DNA of 64,000 bases from positions 1,488,001 to 1,552,000 of the forward strand of contig NZ_CP086727.1 in assembly GCF_020906275.1 (NCBI RefSeq). The letters are read 5' to 3'. Below the pieces are notes generated by a model that was given only the letters and a program-made list of their open reading frames with translations, had not been told where the DNA came from and did not search any database. The position numbers and the translations under genes are program-made. Shown here one piece after another: positions 7,825 to 16,728 of the stretch (within the stretch, counting starts at the first letter, position 1; each line of letters begins with the position of its first letter). The stretch comes from Parasphingorhabdus litoris DSM 22379 (GTDB lineage: Bacteria > Pseudomonadota > Alphaproteobacteria > Sphingomonadales > Sphingomonadaceae).

Positions 7825-8532
7825 ATGCGTGTGCTGCTGATTGAAGATGAGCCAACAACTGCAAAGGCAATTGAGCTGATGCTGACGACCGAAGGCTTTA
7901 ATGTATACACAACCGATCTGGGTGAAGAGGGCCTCGATCTGGGTAAGCTTTATGATTATGATATCATATGTCTCGACCTTAACCTGCCTGACATGCATGG
8001 TTATGATGTTCTGAAAAAGCTGCGTGTCGCCAAGGTGCAGACACCTGTTCTCATTCTTTCCGGTATCAGCGAGATGGACAGCAAAGTGCGTTCATTCGGT
8101 TTTGGTGCCGATGACTATGTAACCAAACCTTTCCATCGCGAAGAGCTGGTCGCCCGTATCCACGCTGTTGTGCGCCGTTCCAAAGGCCACTCACAATCTG
8201 TTATTCGTACCGGCAAGCTTGCCGTGAACCTTGATGCCAAGACAGTTGAAGTTGATGGCAATCGTGTTCACCTGACCGGTAAAGAATATGCGATGCTTGA
8301 GCTGCTCTCCCTGCGTAAGGGCACAACGCTCACCAAGGAAATGTTCCTCAACCATCTTTATGGCGGCATGGACGAGCCGGAACTTAAAATTATCGACGTG
8401 TTTATTTGTAAGTTGCGTAAAAAACTGGCTCTGGCCTGCGGTGGTGAAAACTATATCGAAACCGTATGGGGTCGCGGCTATGTTCTGCGTGATATGGAAG
8501 AAGAGGCCGGTCACGAAGTTCAGGTCGCTTAA
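7825..8532 (+). CDS. ctrA: Cell-cycle response regulator CtrA
   Basis: CtrA is the OmpR-type master regulator of the alphaproteobacterial cell cycle, acting on motility, division and envelope genes. The 235-residue product has the receiver domain with acidic pocket Glu7-Asp8 and phospho-acceptor Asp51 ([14 protein letters not shown]), Lys of VTKPF, and the C-terminal winged helix ([14 protein letters not shown], then [12 protein letters not shown] and VWGRGYVLR) typical of CtrA. Length is close to Caulobacter CtrA (231), and Asp51 is at the same position. The start ATG 7825 follows AAAAGGGG about eight bases upstream. Its promoter carries CtrA boxes and GANTC sites; a strong terminator follows. 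Confidence 0.97.
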   Translation: MRVLLIEDEPTTAKAIELMLTTEGFNVYTTDLGEEGLDLGKLYDYDIICLDLNLPDMHGYDVLKKLRVAKVQTPVLILSGISEMDSKVRSFGFGADDYVTKPFHREELVARIHAVVRRSKGHSQSVIRTGKLAVNLDAKTVEVDGNRVHLTGKEYAMLELLSLRKGTTLTKEMFLNHLYGGMDEPELKIIDVFICKLRKKLALACGGENYIETVWGRGYVLRDMEEEAGHEVQVA

Positions 8533-8562
8533 GACTTTCTGGTCACATTACCCAAAAATAAT

Positions 8563-8594
8563 CGGCGGGATCCATCGGGTTCCGCCGTTTTTTT
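8563..8594. terminator. Terminator between ctrA and convergent phosphoesterase gene
   Basis: CGGCGG (8563-8568) pairs with CCGCCG (8582-8587), followed by seven T (8588-8594). On the minus strand the same hairpin follows directly after the phosphoesterase stop, with a weaker T stretch, so it probably serves both genes. Confidence 0.85.
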
Positions 8595-9384
8595 ATTGTG
8601 GTAGTGCAGTATCTAGGTACCAGCGCTGATCGCCTTCTAGCGCCAATGCCGTTAACTTTTCCGTATAATAGGCGCCGGTATCGATCCCAATGCGATTGCC
8701 CTTTTCAACGACATCATCGTTGATCGTATGGCCATATACGATCACTTTCTCATGAGCTTCCTTAGCTGAGAGAAATTCCTCCCTGATCCATCGCAAGTCC
8801 TTCGGTTTTTGTTCATCAAGTGCGACGCCAGGTCGAATGCCGGCATGGACAAAGGCATAGTCGCCGACGACGATCTGATTTTCAAAATCCTTTACGAAGT
8901 CAATGTGATGCGTTGGAATTAGCTCCGGCAAACGTTCAGCCAGACCGGCATTGTCGAGATCCATATAATCCCGCATGCTAATCTCATAGCTTAAGATCGT
9001 TTCCTTGCCACCAATCCGGTTGAAAAAGCGAGTTGCCTTTTCATCGCCTGTCGCCGCTTTCAGATAAACTTCCTCATGATTGCCCATCAGGAACCGGACA
9101 TCGCCCAATTCGTTTTTGAGCTGGATCGCTGTTTCAATCACACCAGAACTATCTGGACCGCGATCAACCAAGTCACCAAGAAAGATGATTTCGCTGCTGA
9201 TATCACCGCGTTTGGCATCATCGTCGATAATCTTCTCGATAAGCTGTTGCAGCAAATCGTTGCGGCCGTGAACATCGCCAATGGCGTAGATACGTCGCCC
9301 TTCCGGGATACAGGCTGTGTCCAGGGGGCGAACTTCAGATTTCTTACTAAATAGGCGCTTTAACATCGTGCCAACGAACTTCAT
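8593..9384 (-). CDS. Metallophosphoesterase, PPP (serine/threonine phosphatase) type
   Basis: The 263-residue product has all PPP-family signatures: GDVHGR (about residue 36), GDLVDRGPDS (about 70), GNHE (about 101), HAGIRPG and YGHT. These bind two metal ions. The family covers protein phosphatases and bis(5'-nucleosyl)-tetraphosphatases; I cannot separate these from sequence alone. It is convergent with ctrA and shares its terminator. The ATG at 9384 is followed by a second Met at residue 7, which is also a possible start. A separate terminator lies just upstream, so it has its own promoter. Confidence 0.9.
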   Translation of the reverse strand: MKFVGTMLKRLFSKKSEVRPLDTACIPEGRRIYAIGDVHGRNDLLQQLIEKIIDDDAKRGDISSEIIFLGDLVDRGPDSSGVIETAIQLKNELGDVRFLMGNHEEVYLKAATGDEKATRFFNRIGGKETILSYEISMRDYMDLDNAGLAERLPELIPTHHIDFVKDFENQIVVGDYAFVHAGIRPGVALDEQKPKDLRWIREEFLSAKEAHEKVIVYGHTINDDVVEKGNRIGIDTGAYYTEKLTALALEGDQRWYLDTALPQ

Positions 9385-9401
9385 TCCATTCCGAAAAATT
9401 C

Positions 9402-9434
9402 AAGAGGCAGACGCTATTTCAGCGCCCGCCTCTT
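9402..9434 (-). terminator. Terminator after the saccharopine-dehydrogenase-like gene
   Basis: AAGAGGC (9402-9408) pairs with GCCTCTT (9428-9434), with GCT/AGC pairing inside. Read on the minus strand, it is followed by TTGAATTTTTC. It lies about 50 bases after the gene end at 9486. Confidence 0.65.
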
Positions 9435-9485
9435 TGTCCATATAGTATTTATACCTGAACGGGTAATTTAGGGATTTTGTACCCT

Positions 9486-10667
9486 TCAGCTTTCCACGGT
9501 GAAGCTGAGGCCGGCATTGGCTTCAAGACGCTTAATCAGTTTCTTGCCCATCAATGCGCCGGGTGTCCAAATTCCGCCACCATGGTTGTTGCCGTCTTGC
9601 GCTATGCAAAGCGCCGCTTCTGCAATCATCTTCGAGGTTGAGCCATAGCCAGGATCCTTATCACCTTTGACGCAGAGACTGGCGGTTTCGCCATCGGCAG
9701 ATTCGCCGAGGAAGATGACATCATAATAGCCATTTTCACGTTCTTCCTTCGTGGGGCCTTCGCCAGGTTTTGGTGCATCATCACCGCTTAAGGGATTTGC
9801 TTTGGCCAGCATTTCTGCGGCCTGTTTGCCCATTTCACCAGGGCTGGTGACAACCATCTCATCATATTTGAAATCTTGGCTGTAAGGGAAATCGAGCAGG
9901 AAGTTGGTCCGATGCACGTTCTTGGTATTGATCGGTGCCATGATGAATGGTGCGACCCAGCTATCCAGTGTTTTATCAATTTTTGGGATCATCATATTGG
10001 GCTGATCGGGGCCTTCAAAACCTGGTGTGAGGCCAAAACTACTCGCCAGAATTTTGACGAGGCCCGGGTTTTTGGCAATGGCTTTCATGGTTTCTTTCAG
10101 GCTCGCAGCGGTTCCACCGGAAAACGTACCTTCCATAGCACGAACGCGGCCTTTGATGCGTGTGGCTGGTTTGCCATAGCGATTGTCCATCTCTTTTTGC
10201 AAAGCCAGGACGCCCAAGTCGAAAGGAATAGAATCAAAACCACAAGAAAAACAAATCTGGGCTCCAGATTGCTCAGCGGCTTCCTGATGCTCGTCAATCT
10301 TCTCTCGCATCCATCCGGGCTCACCGCAAAGGTCGACATAATGGGTGCCATTTTTGACACAAGCGGCCACTAGTCCATCACCATAAAGCTGATAAGGTCC
10401 GACGGTGGTCAGAATAACGGTCGCACGGCTGGCCATCATATCGATGGAGGCGGCATCATCAGAGTCAGCGACGACCAAAGGCGTGTCTTTTGGGGCATTA
10501 ATCAGGTCGCGTACTTGTTCCAATTTTTCCATCGAACGCCCCGCCATGGCCCATTTGGGAGCATCGCCTCCGACACCATATTGTTGCGCCATATATTCGG
10601 CGACCAGACGTCCGGTGTAGCCGGTGGATCCGTAAATAATGACATCAAATTCGCGTGTGTCGGCCAT
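9486..10667 (-). CDS. Saccharopine dehydrogenase-like / trans-acting enoyl reductase family oxidoreductase
   Basis: A 393-residue NAD(P)-binding protein. The Rossmann motif is VIIYGSTGYTGRLVAEY (about residues 9-25), followed by AMAGRSMEKL and the DSDD segment. The middle has HYVDLCGEPGWMRE and the CGFDSIPFDLGVL segment typical of this subfamily, which includes mycobacterial trans-acting enoyl reductases and eukaryotic SCCPDH. The substrate is unknown; lipid or fatty-acid related chemistry is usual for the subfamily. The start at 10667 is supported by a strong AGGAGGGG four bases upstream. It lies 46 bases after dcd on the same strand. Confidence 0.88.
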   Translation of the reverse strand: MADTREFDVIIYGSTGYTGRLVAEYMAQQYGVGGDAPKWAMAGRSMEKLEQVRDLINAPKDTPLVVADSDDAASIDMMASRATVILTTVGPYQLYGDGLVAACVKNGTHYVDLCGEPGWMREKIDEHQEAAEQSGAQICFSCGFDSIPFDLGVLALQKEMDNRYGKPATRIKGRVRAMEGTFSGGTAASLKETMKAIAKNPGLVKILASSFGLTPGFEGPDQPNMMIPKIDKTLDSWVAPFIMAPINTKNVHRTNFLLDFPYSQDFKYDEMVVTSPGEMGKQAAEMLAKANPLSGDDAPKPGEGPTKEERENGYYDVIFLGESADGETASLCVKGDKDPGYGSTSKMIAEAALCIAQDGNNHGGGIWTPGALMGKKLIKRLEANAGLSFTVES

Positions 10668-10713
10668 GAAGCCCCTCCTGATAATCGGTTGTGTTTCGGA
10701 ACGTGCTTATGAC

Positions 10714-11268
10714 CTACAGCTTGGGCAGAGTCACGCCTCTTTGCCCCATATATTTGCCAGCGCGTTCAGCGTAGCTGGTCTCGCAAGGCTCATTGCCTTT
10801 AAGGAAAAGGAATTGGCAAGCGCCTTCATTTGCATAGATTTTGGCGGGCAGGGGAGTTGTGTTGGAAAATTCCAATGTCACATGACCTTCCCAGCCTGGT
10901 TCCAGCGGTGTTACATTCACAATTATACCACAGCGCGCATAGGTCGATTTGCCAAGACAGATAACGAGCACATCGCGCGGTATGCGAAAATATTCCACGG
11001 TACGGGCCAGCGCAAAGCTGTTAGGCGGAATGATGCAGCAATCGGTCTTACGATCGACAAGGCTGTTGGCATCAAATTGTTTGGGGTCAACTACCGCACT
11101 GTTTACATTGGTGAATATTTTGAATTCGTCGGCCACTCGTGCGTCATAGCCATAGGAAGACAAGCCATAGCTGATACAGCCATCACGTTTTTGCCCCTCA
11201 ACAAAAGGCTCAATCATGCCGCTATGCTTGGCTTCCTGGCGGATCCATCTGTCGGATAAAATGCTCAT
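10714..11268 (-). CDS. dcd: dCTP deaminase
   Basis: Dcd deaminates dCTP to dUTP, the main route to dTMP precursors in Gram-negative bacteria. The 184-residue product has the signature [21 protein letters not shown] (about residues 108-128), with the catalytic Glu in HVTLEFSN, and the C-terminal [12 protein letters not shown] and [14 protein letters not shown] tail that closes over the triphosphate. Length equals the family norm (about 185). It is followed on the same strand by the reductase gene at 10667. Confidence 0.96.
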   Translation of the reverse strand: MSILSDRWIRQEAKHSGMIEPFVEGQKRDGCISYGLSSYGYDARVADEFKIFTNVNSAVVDPKQFDANSLVDRKTDCCIIPPNSFALARTVEYFRIPRDVLVICLGKSTYARCGIIVNVTPLEPGWEGHVTLEFSNTTPLPAKIYANEGACQFLFLKGNEPCETSYAERAGKYMGQRGVTLPKL

Positions 11269-11326
11269 ATCTTTTCGTATCTCCGGGGATTCGGCTGTTG
11301 GCGTTTAACGCTTCATGCCAGCAAGC

Positions 11327-12019
11327 TTAGGGCCGTACAACATTCCAATTAACCGGGCCATCAATACCGCTGACCCGGCGCATATCGGATGCGCGCCACA
11401 TCACCCATGGCTTGGTTGCATAATCAGGGGGAAAGAAGTTTCCTTCCAGCCAGAATGTTCGGTTGATGCCGCTGCTGATACTATATTCTTCCTCGAATTC
11501 TCTCGAAACAACAATGACAGCAGGCTTTCCACTATGCCCCTCAATTTGGTTGAGAAACGTGTTGAGCTCGCTCAGCACCAGAGCGCGTCCCGGACGATCC
11601 TTGCACCCATCATCATAAGCAAGGCGCACGGCTGGTGGCAGAATGTTTGGTTGTCGCGGCACCGTGGTCACAAACATGGTCGCTTGATCAGTGGCCAACC
11701 GGCATAAGCTATATTCATGAACTGCTCCGTAGCGAATGCCTGCCTCACGAGCACCCTTTATGTTTTGCGCGAAGTTTGAGTCACGATCCTCTGCGCCGTT
11801 GGTGGCGCGGATATAAGCAAAGTCAACGCCGGTTGCACCAGCGACATGCCAGGTTATTGGACCATGGCTTGCATCCACCGAGATACCCTGAACCGGATAT
11901 TGATCGCGCGGTGGCGCCCACCCTACCGCGATATTGCGCAGTACAAACGCGATCACCAGCAAGACAATGATGATCAAACCGAGCCGCAGCAGGGTATTTT
12001 TCCTGTTTTCTGTGGACAC
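11327..12019 (-). CDS. GH25 (lysozyme)-like protein with degenerate active site
   Basis: The start is GTG 12019. The 230-residue product has one N-terminal membrane helix (about residues 10-30) and a GH25 fold: QGISVDASHGPITW, VDFAYIRATNG, NIKGAREAGIRYGAVHEYS, and the final VSGIDGPVNWNVV. GH25 muramidases cut the glycan of peptidoglycan with an Asp in the first motif and a later Asp-x-Glu. Here the first motif reads Ile-Ser-Val-Asp rather than Ile-Asp-Val-Ser, and the usual Pro-x-Val-Asp-Leu-Glu reads Pro-Ala-Val-Arg-Leu-Ala. It may therefore bind glycan without cutting it. The comparison is from memory of the family. Confidence 0.8.
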   Translation of the reverse strand: MSTENRKNTLLRLGLIIIVLLVIAFVLRNIAVGWAPPRDQYPVQGISVDASHGPITWHVAGATGVDFAYIRATNGAEDRDSNFAQNIKGAREAGIRYGAVHEYSLCRLATDQATMFVTTVPRQPNILPPAVRLAYDDGCKDRPGRALVLSELNTFLNQIEGHSGKPAVIVVSREFEEEYSISSGINRTFWLEGNFFPPDYATKPWVMWRASDMRRVSGIDGPVNWNVVRP

Positions 12020-12084
12020 CCTATTTCCCTGACCCGTTACTCAACTGGCCGATCAATCAGCCGTAACGATTGGCTGAGAATCAA

Positions 12085-12567
12085 CTAATTCTTGATATGC
12101 AATACACAAATCAAAGTGAAGAGGCGACGGGCGGTTTTAAAGTCTACCTCAATTTTTCCATCGAGCCGTTCCGTGAGCAGCTCCGCGCCATGATCATGTA
12201 CACCGCGCCGGGCCATATCAATGGTTTCGATCTCTTGTGCGGTGGCTTTGCGGATAGCTTGATAATAGCTGTCGCAAATCGCGAAATAATCGCGGATGGG
12301 TCGGCGAAATCGGCCTAGAGCGAGGATCAATGTTTCAAGCGGTTCGCCGCTTTCACGAGCGATTGCGAAAACCAGTCGACCCTCTTGGACACTGAGGTGC
12401 AGCTTGTAGGGACCATCATAGCCATCATCATGTTCACGCAATGGCTTGAAATAATTTTCTTCGATCAGGTCGAAGATTGCAATGCGCCGCTCTTGCTCAA
12501 TATCGGCATTGCGCCACAAGATGGTCGCTTCGTCGAGTTCAACATTGATGATGCGCGGATCGGACAT
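12085..12567 (-). CDS. UPF0262 family protein
   Basis: A 160-residue cytoplasmic protein of the alphaproteobacteria-restricted UPF0262 family, of unknown function. Recognisable parts are the start ([11 protein letters not shown]), the segment [17 protein letters not shown], the [23 protein letters not shown] helix region and the late [16 protein letters not shown] with the conserved His-Asp-His. ATG 12567 is chosen because the product then begins at the conserved region; an upstream frame extension to 12645 has no family similarity. It is divergent from dnaB, and the 166-base gap must hold both promoters. Confidence 0.9.
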   Translation of the reverse strand: MSDPRIINVELDEATILWRNADIEQERRIAIFDLIEENYFKPLREHDDGYDGPYKLHLSVQEGRLVFAIARESGEPLETLILALGRFRRPIRDYFAICDSYYQAIRKATAQEIETIDMARRGVHDHGAELLTERLDGKIEVDFKTARRLFTLICVLHIKN

Positions 12568-12733
12568 TCCGGTTCTGTTGCCGCAGCGGTGAGACAAGGA
12601 CAAGTTTTTTTGCAGCCGGATTGTGAAACAGAGAACTTTATCCACAGGACTGTCCCATTTCTGTCCCCGCTTGTTTTTGAAAATTTACGCGATCGCCCTT
12701 GCTCAGAATCGCTTGAGCGTGAATGATAGGGGC

Positions 12734-14233
12734 ATGGCCGAGCTCGTTCGTTTTGATGCAGTAGAAGAAGAATCCCAGCGCCTGCCGCGCAATGTCGAGG
12801 CAGAGGCTACGTTTTTGGGCGCATTGTTGATCGACAATCGGGTTGCGGAGGATGTGCAAATAAAGCTACGACCGGAACATTTCTACGAACCGCTGCATGG
12901 ACGTATCTATGAACAAGCGTTGAAGCTCCTGGATCGCAACATGGTGGTCACACCGGTTACCTTAAAGCCTTATTTCGAGGCGGATGAGGCTATGAAGGTA
13001 CTTGGCGGTCCTTCTTATCTCGCCAAATTGACCGGAGACGGTGCTGGTCTGATCGGCGCACGTGATTTTGCCGACCAGATCTATGATCTCGCGCTGCTTC
13101 GGGAATTGGTCAACGTCGGGCGGACGCTCGTCGATAATGCTCTGGATACCAGCGAGACTGTTGATCCCAAAACCCAGATAGAAGAAGCAGAATCGTCTCT
13201 CTATCGGGTGTCTGAAGGCGAAGCGCAGGAAGGTGGTGTGAAGTCCTTCCTGGCGGCGTCGACCGAAGCGCTGAATAATGTCGAGCGTGCATTTAATAGC
13301 GGCGGTAAGGTTTCCGGTATTACGACCGGCCTGACGGACCTCAATGCAAAAATGGGCGGCCTGCACAAATCGGATTTGCTGATCCTGGCCGGACGTCCCG
13401 GCATGGGCAAAACCTCGCTCGCCACCAATATCGCGTTTAACGCCGCCAATCGCTATCGCCGTGATGTTCAGGACGGGATTGAGCCAGAGGATTCGCTGGG
13501 TGCAAAAACAGCATTTTTCAGCCTGGAAATGTCGGCGGATCAGTTGGCGACCAGAATCCTTTCTGAGCAGGCAGAAATCAGCTCAGAAAAACTGCGTATG
13601 GGCAGCATCAGCCGGGACGAGATGCACCGGCTGGCATTGGCCTCACGAGAGTTGCAGGATTTGCCTCTATTCATTGACGATACACCGGGACTGACCATTG
13701 CAGCGCTTAGAACAAGAGCGCGGCGGCTACAAAGGCGCAGTGGTATCAACTTGATCGTGGTTGACTATCTTCAACTTCTACAAGGCTCCGGTCGATCCAG
13801 TGACAACCGGGTGAACGAGATTTCTGAGATCAGTCGGGGACTCAAAACACTCGCGAAAGAGCTCAACTGCCCAGTGATCGCGCTTTCGCAGCTTTCCCGC
13901 CAAGTGGAGAGTAGAGAAGATAAACGGCCACAATTGTCGGATTTACGGGAATCCGGTTCGATCGAGCAAGATGCCGATATCGTGATGTTCATCTATCGCG
14001 ATGAATATTACCATCTCGCTGTGAAGCCAGATGATCCGGATGAAAATTCGACTGAGGAGCAAAAGGCGAAATATCTCGCATGGGAGACTGATCACCAGGG
14101 TAAGGTTGGGAAAGCCACAGTGATTGTCGCGAAAAACCGGCAAGGTAGTACGGGCAATATCCAGCTAAGCTTCTTGAGCGAATTCACCAAATTTGGTGAT
14201 TTGGCCTATGGCGATGGGCCTGATGATTATTGA
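12734..14233 (+). CDS. dnaB: Replicative DNA helicase DnaB
   Basis: DnaB is the hexameric helicase that unwinds DNA ahead of the replisome and loads primase. The 499-residue product has the N-terminal domain beginning LPRNVEAEATFLGALL, a linker, and the RecA-like motor with Walker A GRPGMGKTS at residues 220-228, FFSLEMS (H1a), Walker B LIVVDYLQL and the arginine-finger region SDLRESGSIEQDADIV. The start ATG 12734 follows AGGGG directly; an in-frame ATG at 12623 would add 37 residues unlike DnaB. No intein is present. It stands alone on the plus strand. Confidence 0.97.
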   Translation: MAELVRFDAVEEESQRLPRNVEAEATFLGALLIDNRVAEDVQIKLRPEHFYEPLHGRIYEQALKLLDRNMVVTPVTLKPYFEADEAMKVLGGPSYLAKLTGDGAGLIGARDFADQIYDLALLRELVNVGRTLVDNALDTSETVDPKTQIEEAESSLYRVSEGEAQEGGVKSFLAASTEALNNVERAFNSGGKVSGITTGLTDLNAKMGGLHKSDLLILAGRPGMGKTSLATNIAFNAANRYRRDVQDGIEPEDSLGAKTAFFSLEMSADQLATRILSEQAEISSEKLRMGSISRDEMHRLALASRELQDLPLFIDDTPGLTIAALRTRARRLQRRSGINLIVVDYLQLLQGSGRSSDNRVNEISEISRGLKTLAKELNCPVIALSQLSRQVESREDKRPQLSDLRESGSIEQDADIVMFIYRDEYYHLAVKPDDPDENSTEEQKAKYLAWETDHQGKVGKATVIVAKNRQGSTGNIQLSFLSEFTKFGDLAYGDGPDDY

Positions 14234-14284
14234 TTGGTATTCCTCGCCTGAGGATTGAAAACAGATAGCGATTTTTCACCACGA

Positions 14285-16651
14285 TTATGCGCTTTTTTGG
14301 CGCTTTCTTATGATATCTTCTTGATTTTTTGGCTGCGCGACTGGTGTCCCGGTGATGGGATAGATTGTGTCGCTCGACCGTAAATCAGTACACGCATTCA
14401 GGTCTTCCGCACGTCCATAGAGGAACCCCTGCACCAGGTCACATCCTTGCCGGCGCAATTCGTCTACTTGTTCCTGCCGCTCAACACCTTCGGCTGTCGT
14501 CGTCATGCCGAGATTCTTTGCCAGTGTAATGACGGAACGGATAATCGCTCGGCAGTCCTCTCTTGTGTCGATCTCGCTAACAAAACAGCGATCGATTTTG
14601 ATTTTGTCAAAAGGAAAACTGCGCAGATAGTTTAGAGAACTATAGCCTGTACCGAAATCATCCAGAGAGATTTTGATGCCAAGATCCCGTAGCTGATGGA
14701 GCAATCGGATGTTGTCCTCGCTATCCTGCATCAACACGCTTTCGGTTATTTCCAGTTCCAACCGATCCGGCTGAAACCCCGTCCGTGCCAGAGCATTGAC
14801 TATGGTCGATACCAGGCTTGGGCTGCGCATCTGTAAAGGTGATAGATTGACTGCAACGGTCAGGTCATCGTCCCATGAAGCCGCGTCTTCTATGGCTTTA
14901 CGGATGATCCATTCGCCCATTTGAATGATCATGCCGGTTTCTTCTGCCACTGATATAAACTCATCCGGCATTACAGTGCCGCGCTCGGGATGCTTCCAAC
15001 GCAACAAAGCCTCATAGCCGGTTTTGTTCATTGTATTTATATCGACCAGCGGTTGATAATGGAGATGCATTTCTTGAAGGCTTAATGAGGTGCGAAGATC
15101 CAGTTCTAGAGCTCGGCGCTTTTCAGCCGCGATATCCATACCTTTTTCAAAAAAGACAACACGATTGCGGCCAGCGCGTTTTGCCGAATAAAGAGCAAGG
15201 TCGGCATATTTGAGAAGCTTGTCTGGGTCTTCAACTTCCGGTTGCCATTTCGCGACGCCGATACTTACCCCGGTAACAATATTATGGTCATCGATTATGA
15301 ATGGTATGCCAACTTCCTGCACAATCAGATCTGCAATTTCCTCCGCCTGCAAAGCCTGTTCGCCGGTAAGCAACAAAGCAAATTCGTCGCCACCCATACG
15401 TGCCAGCATATCTCCCGGCTGGGCCAGAGTTTCCAGCCTTCTCGATATTTTCTGAAGAAGTTTGTCGCCGATCGGATGACCTAATGTGTCATTGATAGCC
15501 TTAAAATGATCGAGGTCGAAAAAGGCCAATGCTATGTTGTCACCCTCTTTGGCTCTGTGGATCGTGCGATTAAGCGTATCATTGAAAAGCCGCCGGTTTG
15601 GCAGATCGGTCAAGCCATCAAAATGTGCCATATAGCTGACTTTTTCTTCGGCAGCTTTTTGAGCAGTGATATCTGCAATTACGCCGCGCATTGCGATACT
15701 TCCGCTGCGTTTGGTCGAGTCGGTTGCGCGTGCACTGATCGTCCACCACCGTCTTTCACCGTTGACATTCACAGCAACCGGCACATCTCTGAAAGAGCGG
15801 GTTTTGGTGATCTCGTTGATAAGATGCCAACGGTCTTCCTTGTTCTCAAAAAGGGCGATCAGCTGATGTCCTTCAAGTTCCGCTATCGAACGTCCTGCTG
15901 CCTCCGCAAATCGATCGCAAACATCAATCAAGAAGCCTTCACGGTCTATTGAGAAGAGCCAGTTTGCTGATTGTTCTTCAAAATCGTTGAGCAGCAATTT
16001 CACCGTTTCTGCTGATTGTCTGCTTTCTTGCCGTGTCAGCAGCTGGTTGACAAAGCCGTTAAAGATATCAACGCCATTTTTGTAGAGAACCATCGCAAAC
16101 ATGGACAAAAGGATCAAAGCTGCATAGCTGTCGATCCCGCCGCGCGCGATCAGGCCAACTGCCAGACAAACGTAGATGACAAGAATCCATGCGCGAGAGG
16201 CCTCAGAAAGATGGCGATAGGTCAGCGTTCCGGCACTTAGTTGGCCAGCCCCGATGACCGCTAGCAAACCAAATTGGCTGCCGAAAGCTATTGTCAAAAG
16301 GCAGGCGATGCAGACGCCCCAAAGAAACGAATAGATGGCGGCGTTGAATGTCAGGCGTCGTTTCAAACGCAAAGCCTTGCCTCGCGATATATTGGATTTT
16401 TGCGCTTGATGTCCCAAGTATAGGCGATGGATTGAGGCGCCTAGCAACAATAGATTCCAGCATATTAAAACGGTAATAGGGAGCTTTTCGTAAAATAGTG
16501 CTGACGTAACAAGAGCGGCAACCGCATTCGAAAAAATCGCGGTTTTGATAGACTTGCTATGCTCGCTCAGCTGCTCCCGGGTCACAAGATCGCGATCTGA
16601 CTGATCCAGGTAGCGCAGGCTATTCTTTTGATTTAAAATAAACCACATCAC
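14285..16651 (-). CDS. Membrane PAS-GGDEF-EAL cyclic di-GMP enzyme
   Basis: A 788-residue bifunctional candidate. Order: five or six membrane helices (about 38-195), PAS sensor (about 220-335), GGDEF domain (about 340-502) and EAL domain (about 515-770). The cyclase motif is intact (GGDEF 420-424, with DLDHFKAINDTLGH before it). The autoinhibitory I-site RxxD is absent: the position reads Gln-Pro-Gly-Asp (411-414). The phosphodiesterase motifs are also intact: EALLRW (547-552), LEITES and DDFGTGYSSL. Either activity is possible, set by the PAS and membrane inputs. It lies alone, convergent with dnaB. The PilZ protein at 28.8 kb is a possible receptor in the same network. Confidence 0.92.
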   Translation of the reverse strand: MMWFILNQKNSLRYLDQSDRDLVTREQLSEHSKSIKTAIFSNAVAALVTSALFYEKLPITVLICWNLLLLGASIHRLYLGHQAQKSNISRGKALRLKRRLTFNAAIYSFLWGVCIACLLTIAFGSQFGLLAVIGAGQLSAGTLTYRHLSEASRAWILVIYVCLAVGLIARGGIDSYAALILLSMFAMVLYKNGVDIFNGFVNQLLTRQESRQSAETVKLLLNDFEEQSANWLFSIDREGFLIDVCDRFAEAAGRSIAELEGHQLIALFENKEDRWHLINEITKTRSFRDVPVAVNVNGERRWWTISARATDSTKRSGSIAMRGVIADITAQKAAEEKVSYMAHFDGLTDLPNRRLFNDTLNRTIHRAKEGDNIALAFFDLDHFKAINDTLGHPIGDKLLQKISRRLETLAQPGDMLARMGGDEFALLLTGEQALQAEEIADLIVQEVGIPFIIDDHNIVTGVSIGVAKWQPEVEDPDKLLKYADLALYSAKRAGRNRVVFFEKGMDIAAEKRRALELDLRTSLSLQEMHLHYQPLVDINTMNKTGYEALLRWKHPERGTVMPDEFISVAEETGMIIQMGEWIIRKAIEDAASWDDDLTVAVNLSPLQMRSPSLVSTIVNALARTGFQPDRLELEITESVLMQDSEDNIRLLHQLRDLGIKISLDDFGTGYSSLNYLRSFPFDKIKIDRCFVSEIDTREDCRAIIRSVITLAKNLGMTTTAEGVERQEQVDELRRQGCDLVQGFLYGRAEDLNACTDLRSSDTIYPITGTPVAQPKNQEDIIRKRQKSA

Positions 16652-16728
16652 CGTGTCGCGTAGCGGTGATATATTTATAAATCGTTATTTTACATTGATT
16701 TACCTGATCTTTTTCTTGAGGCAAAAGC

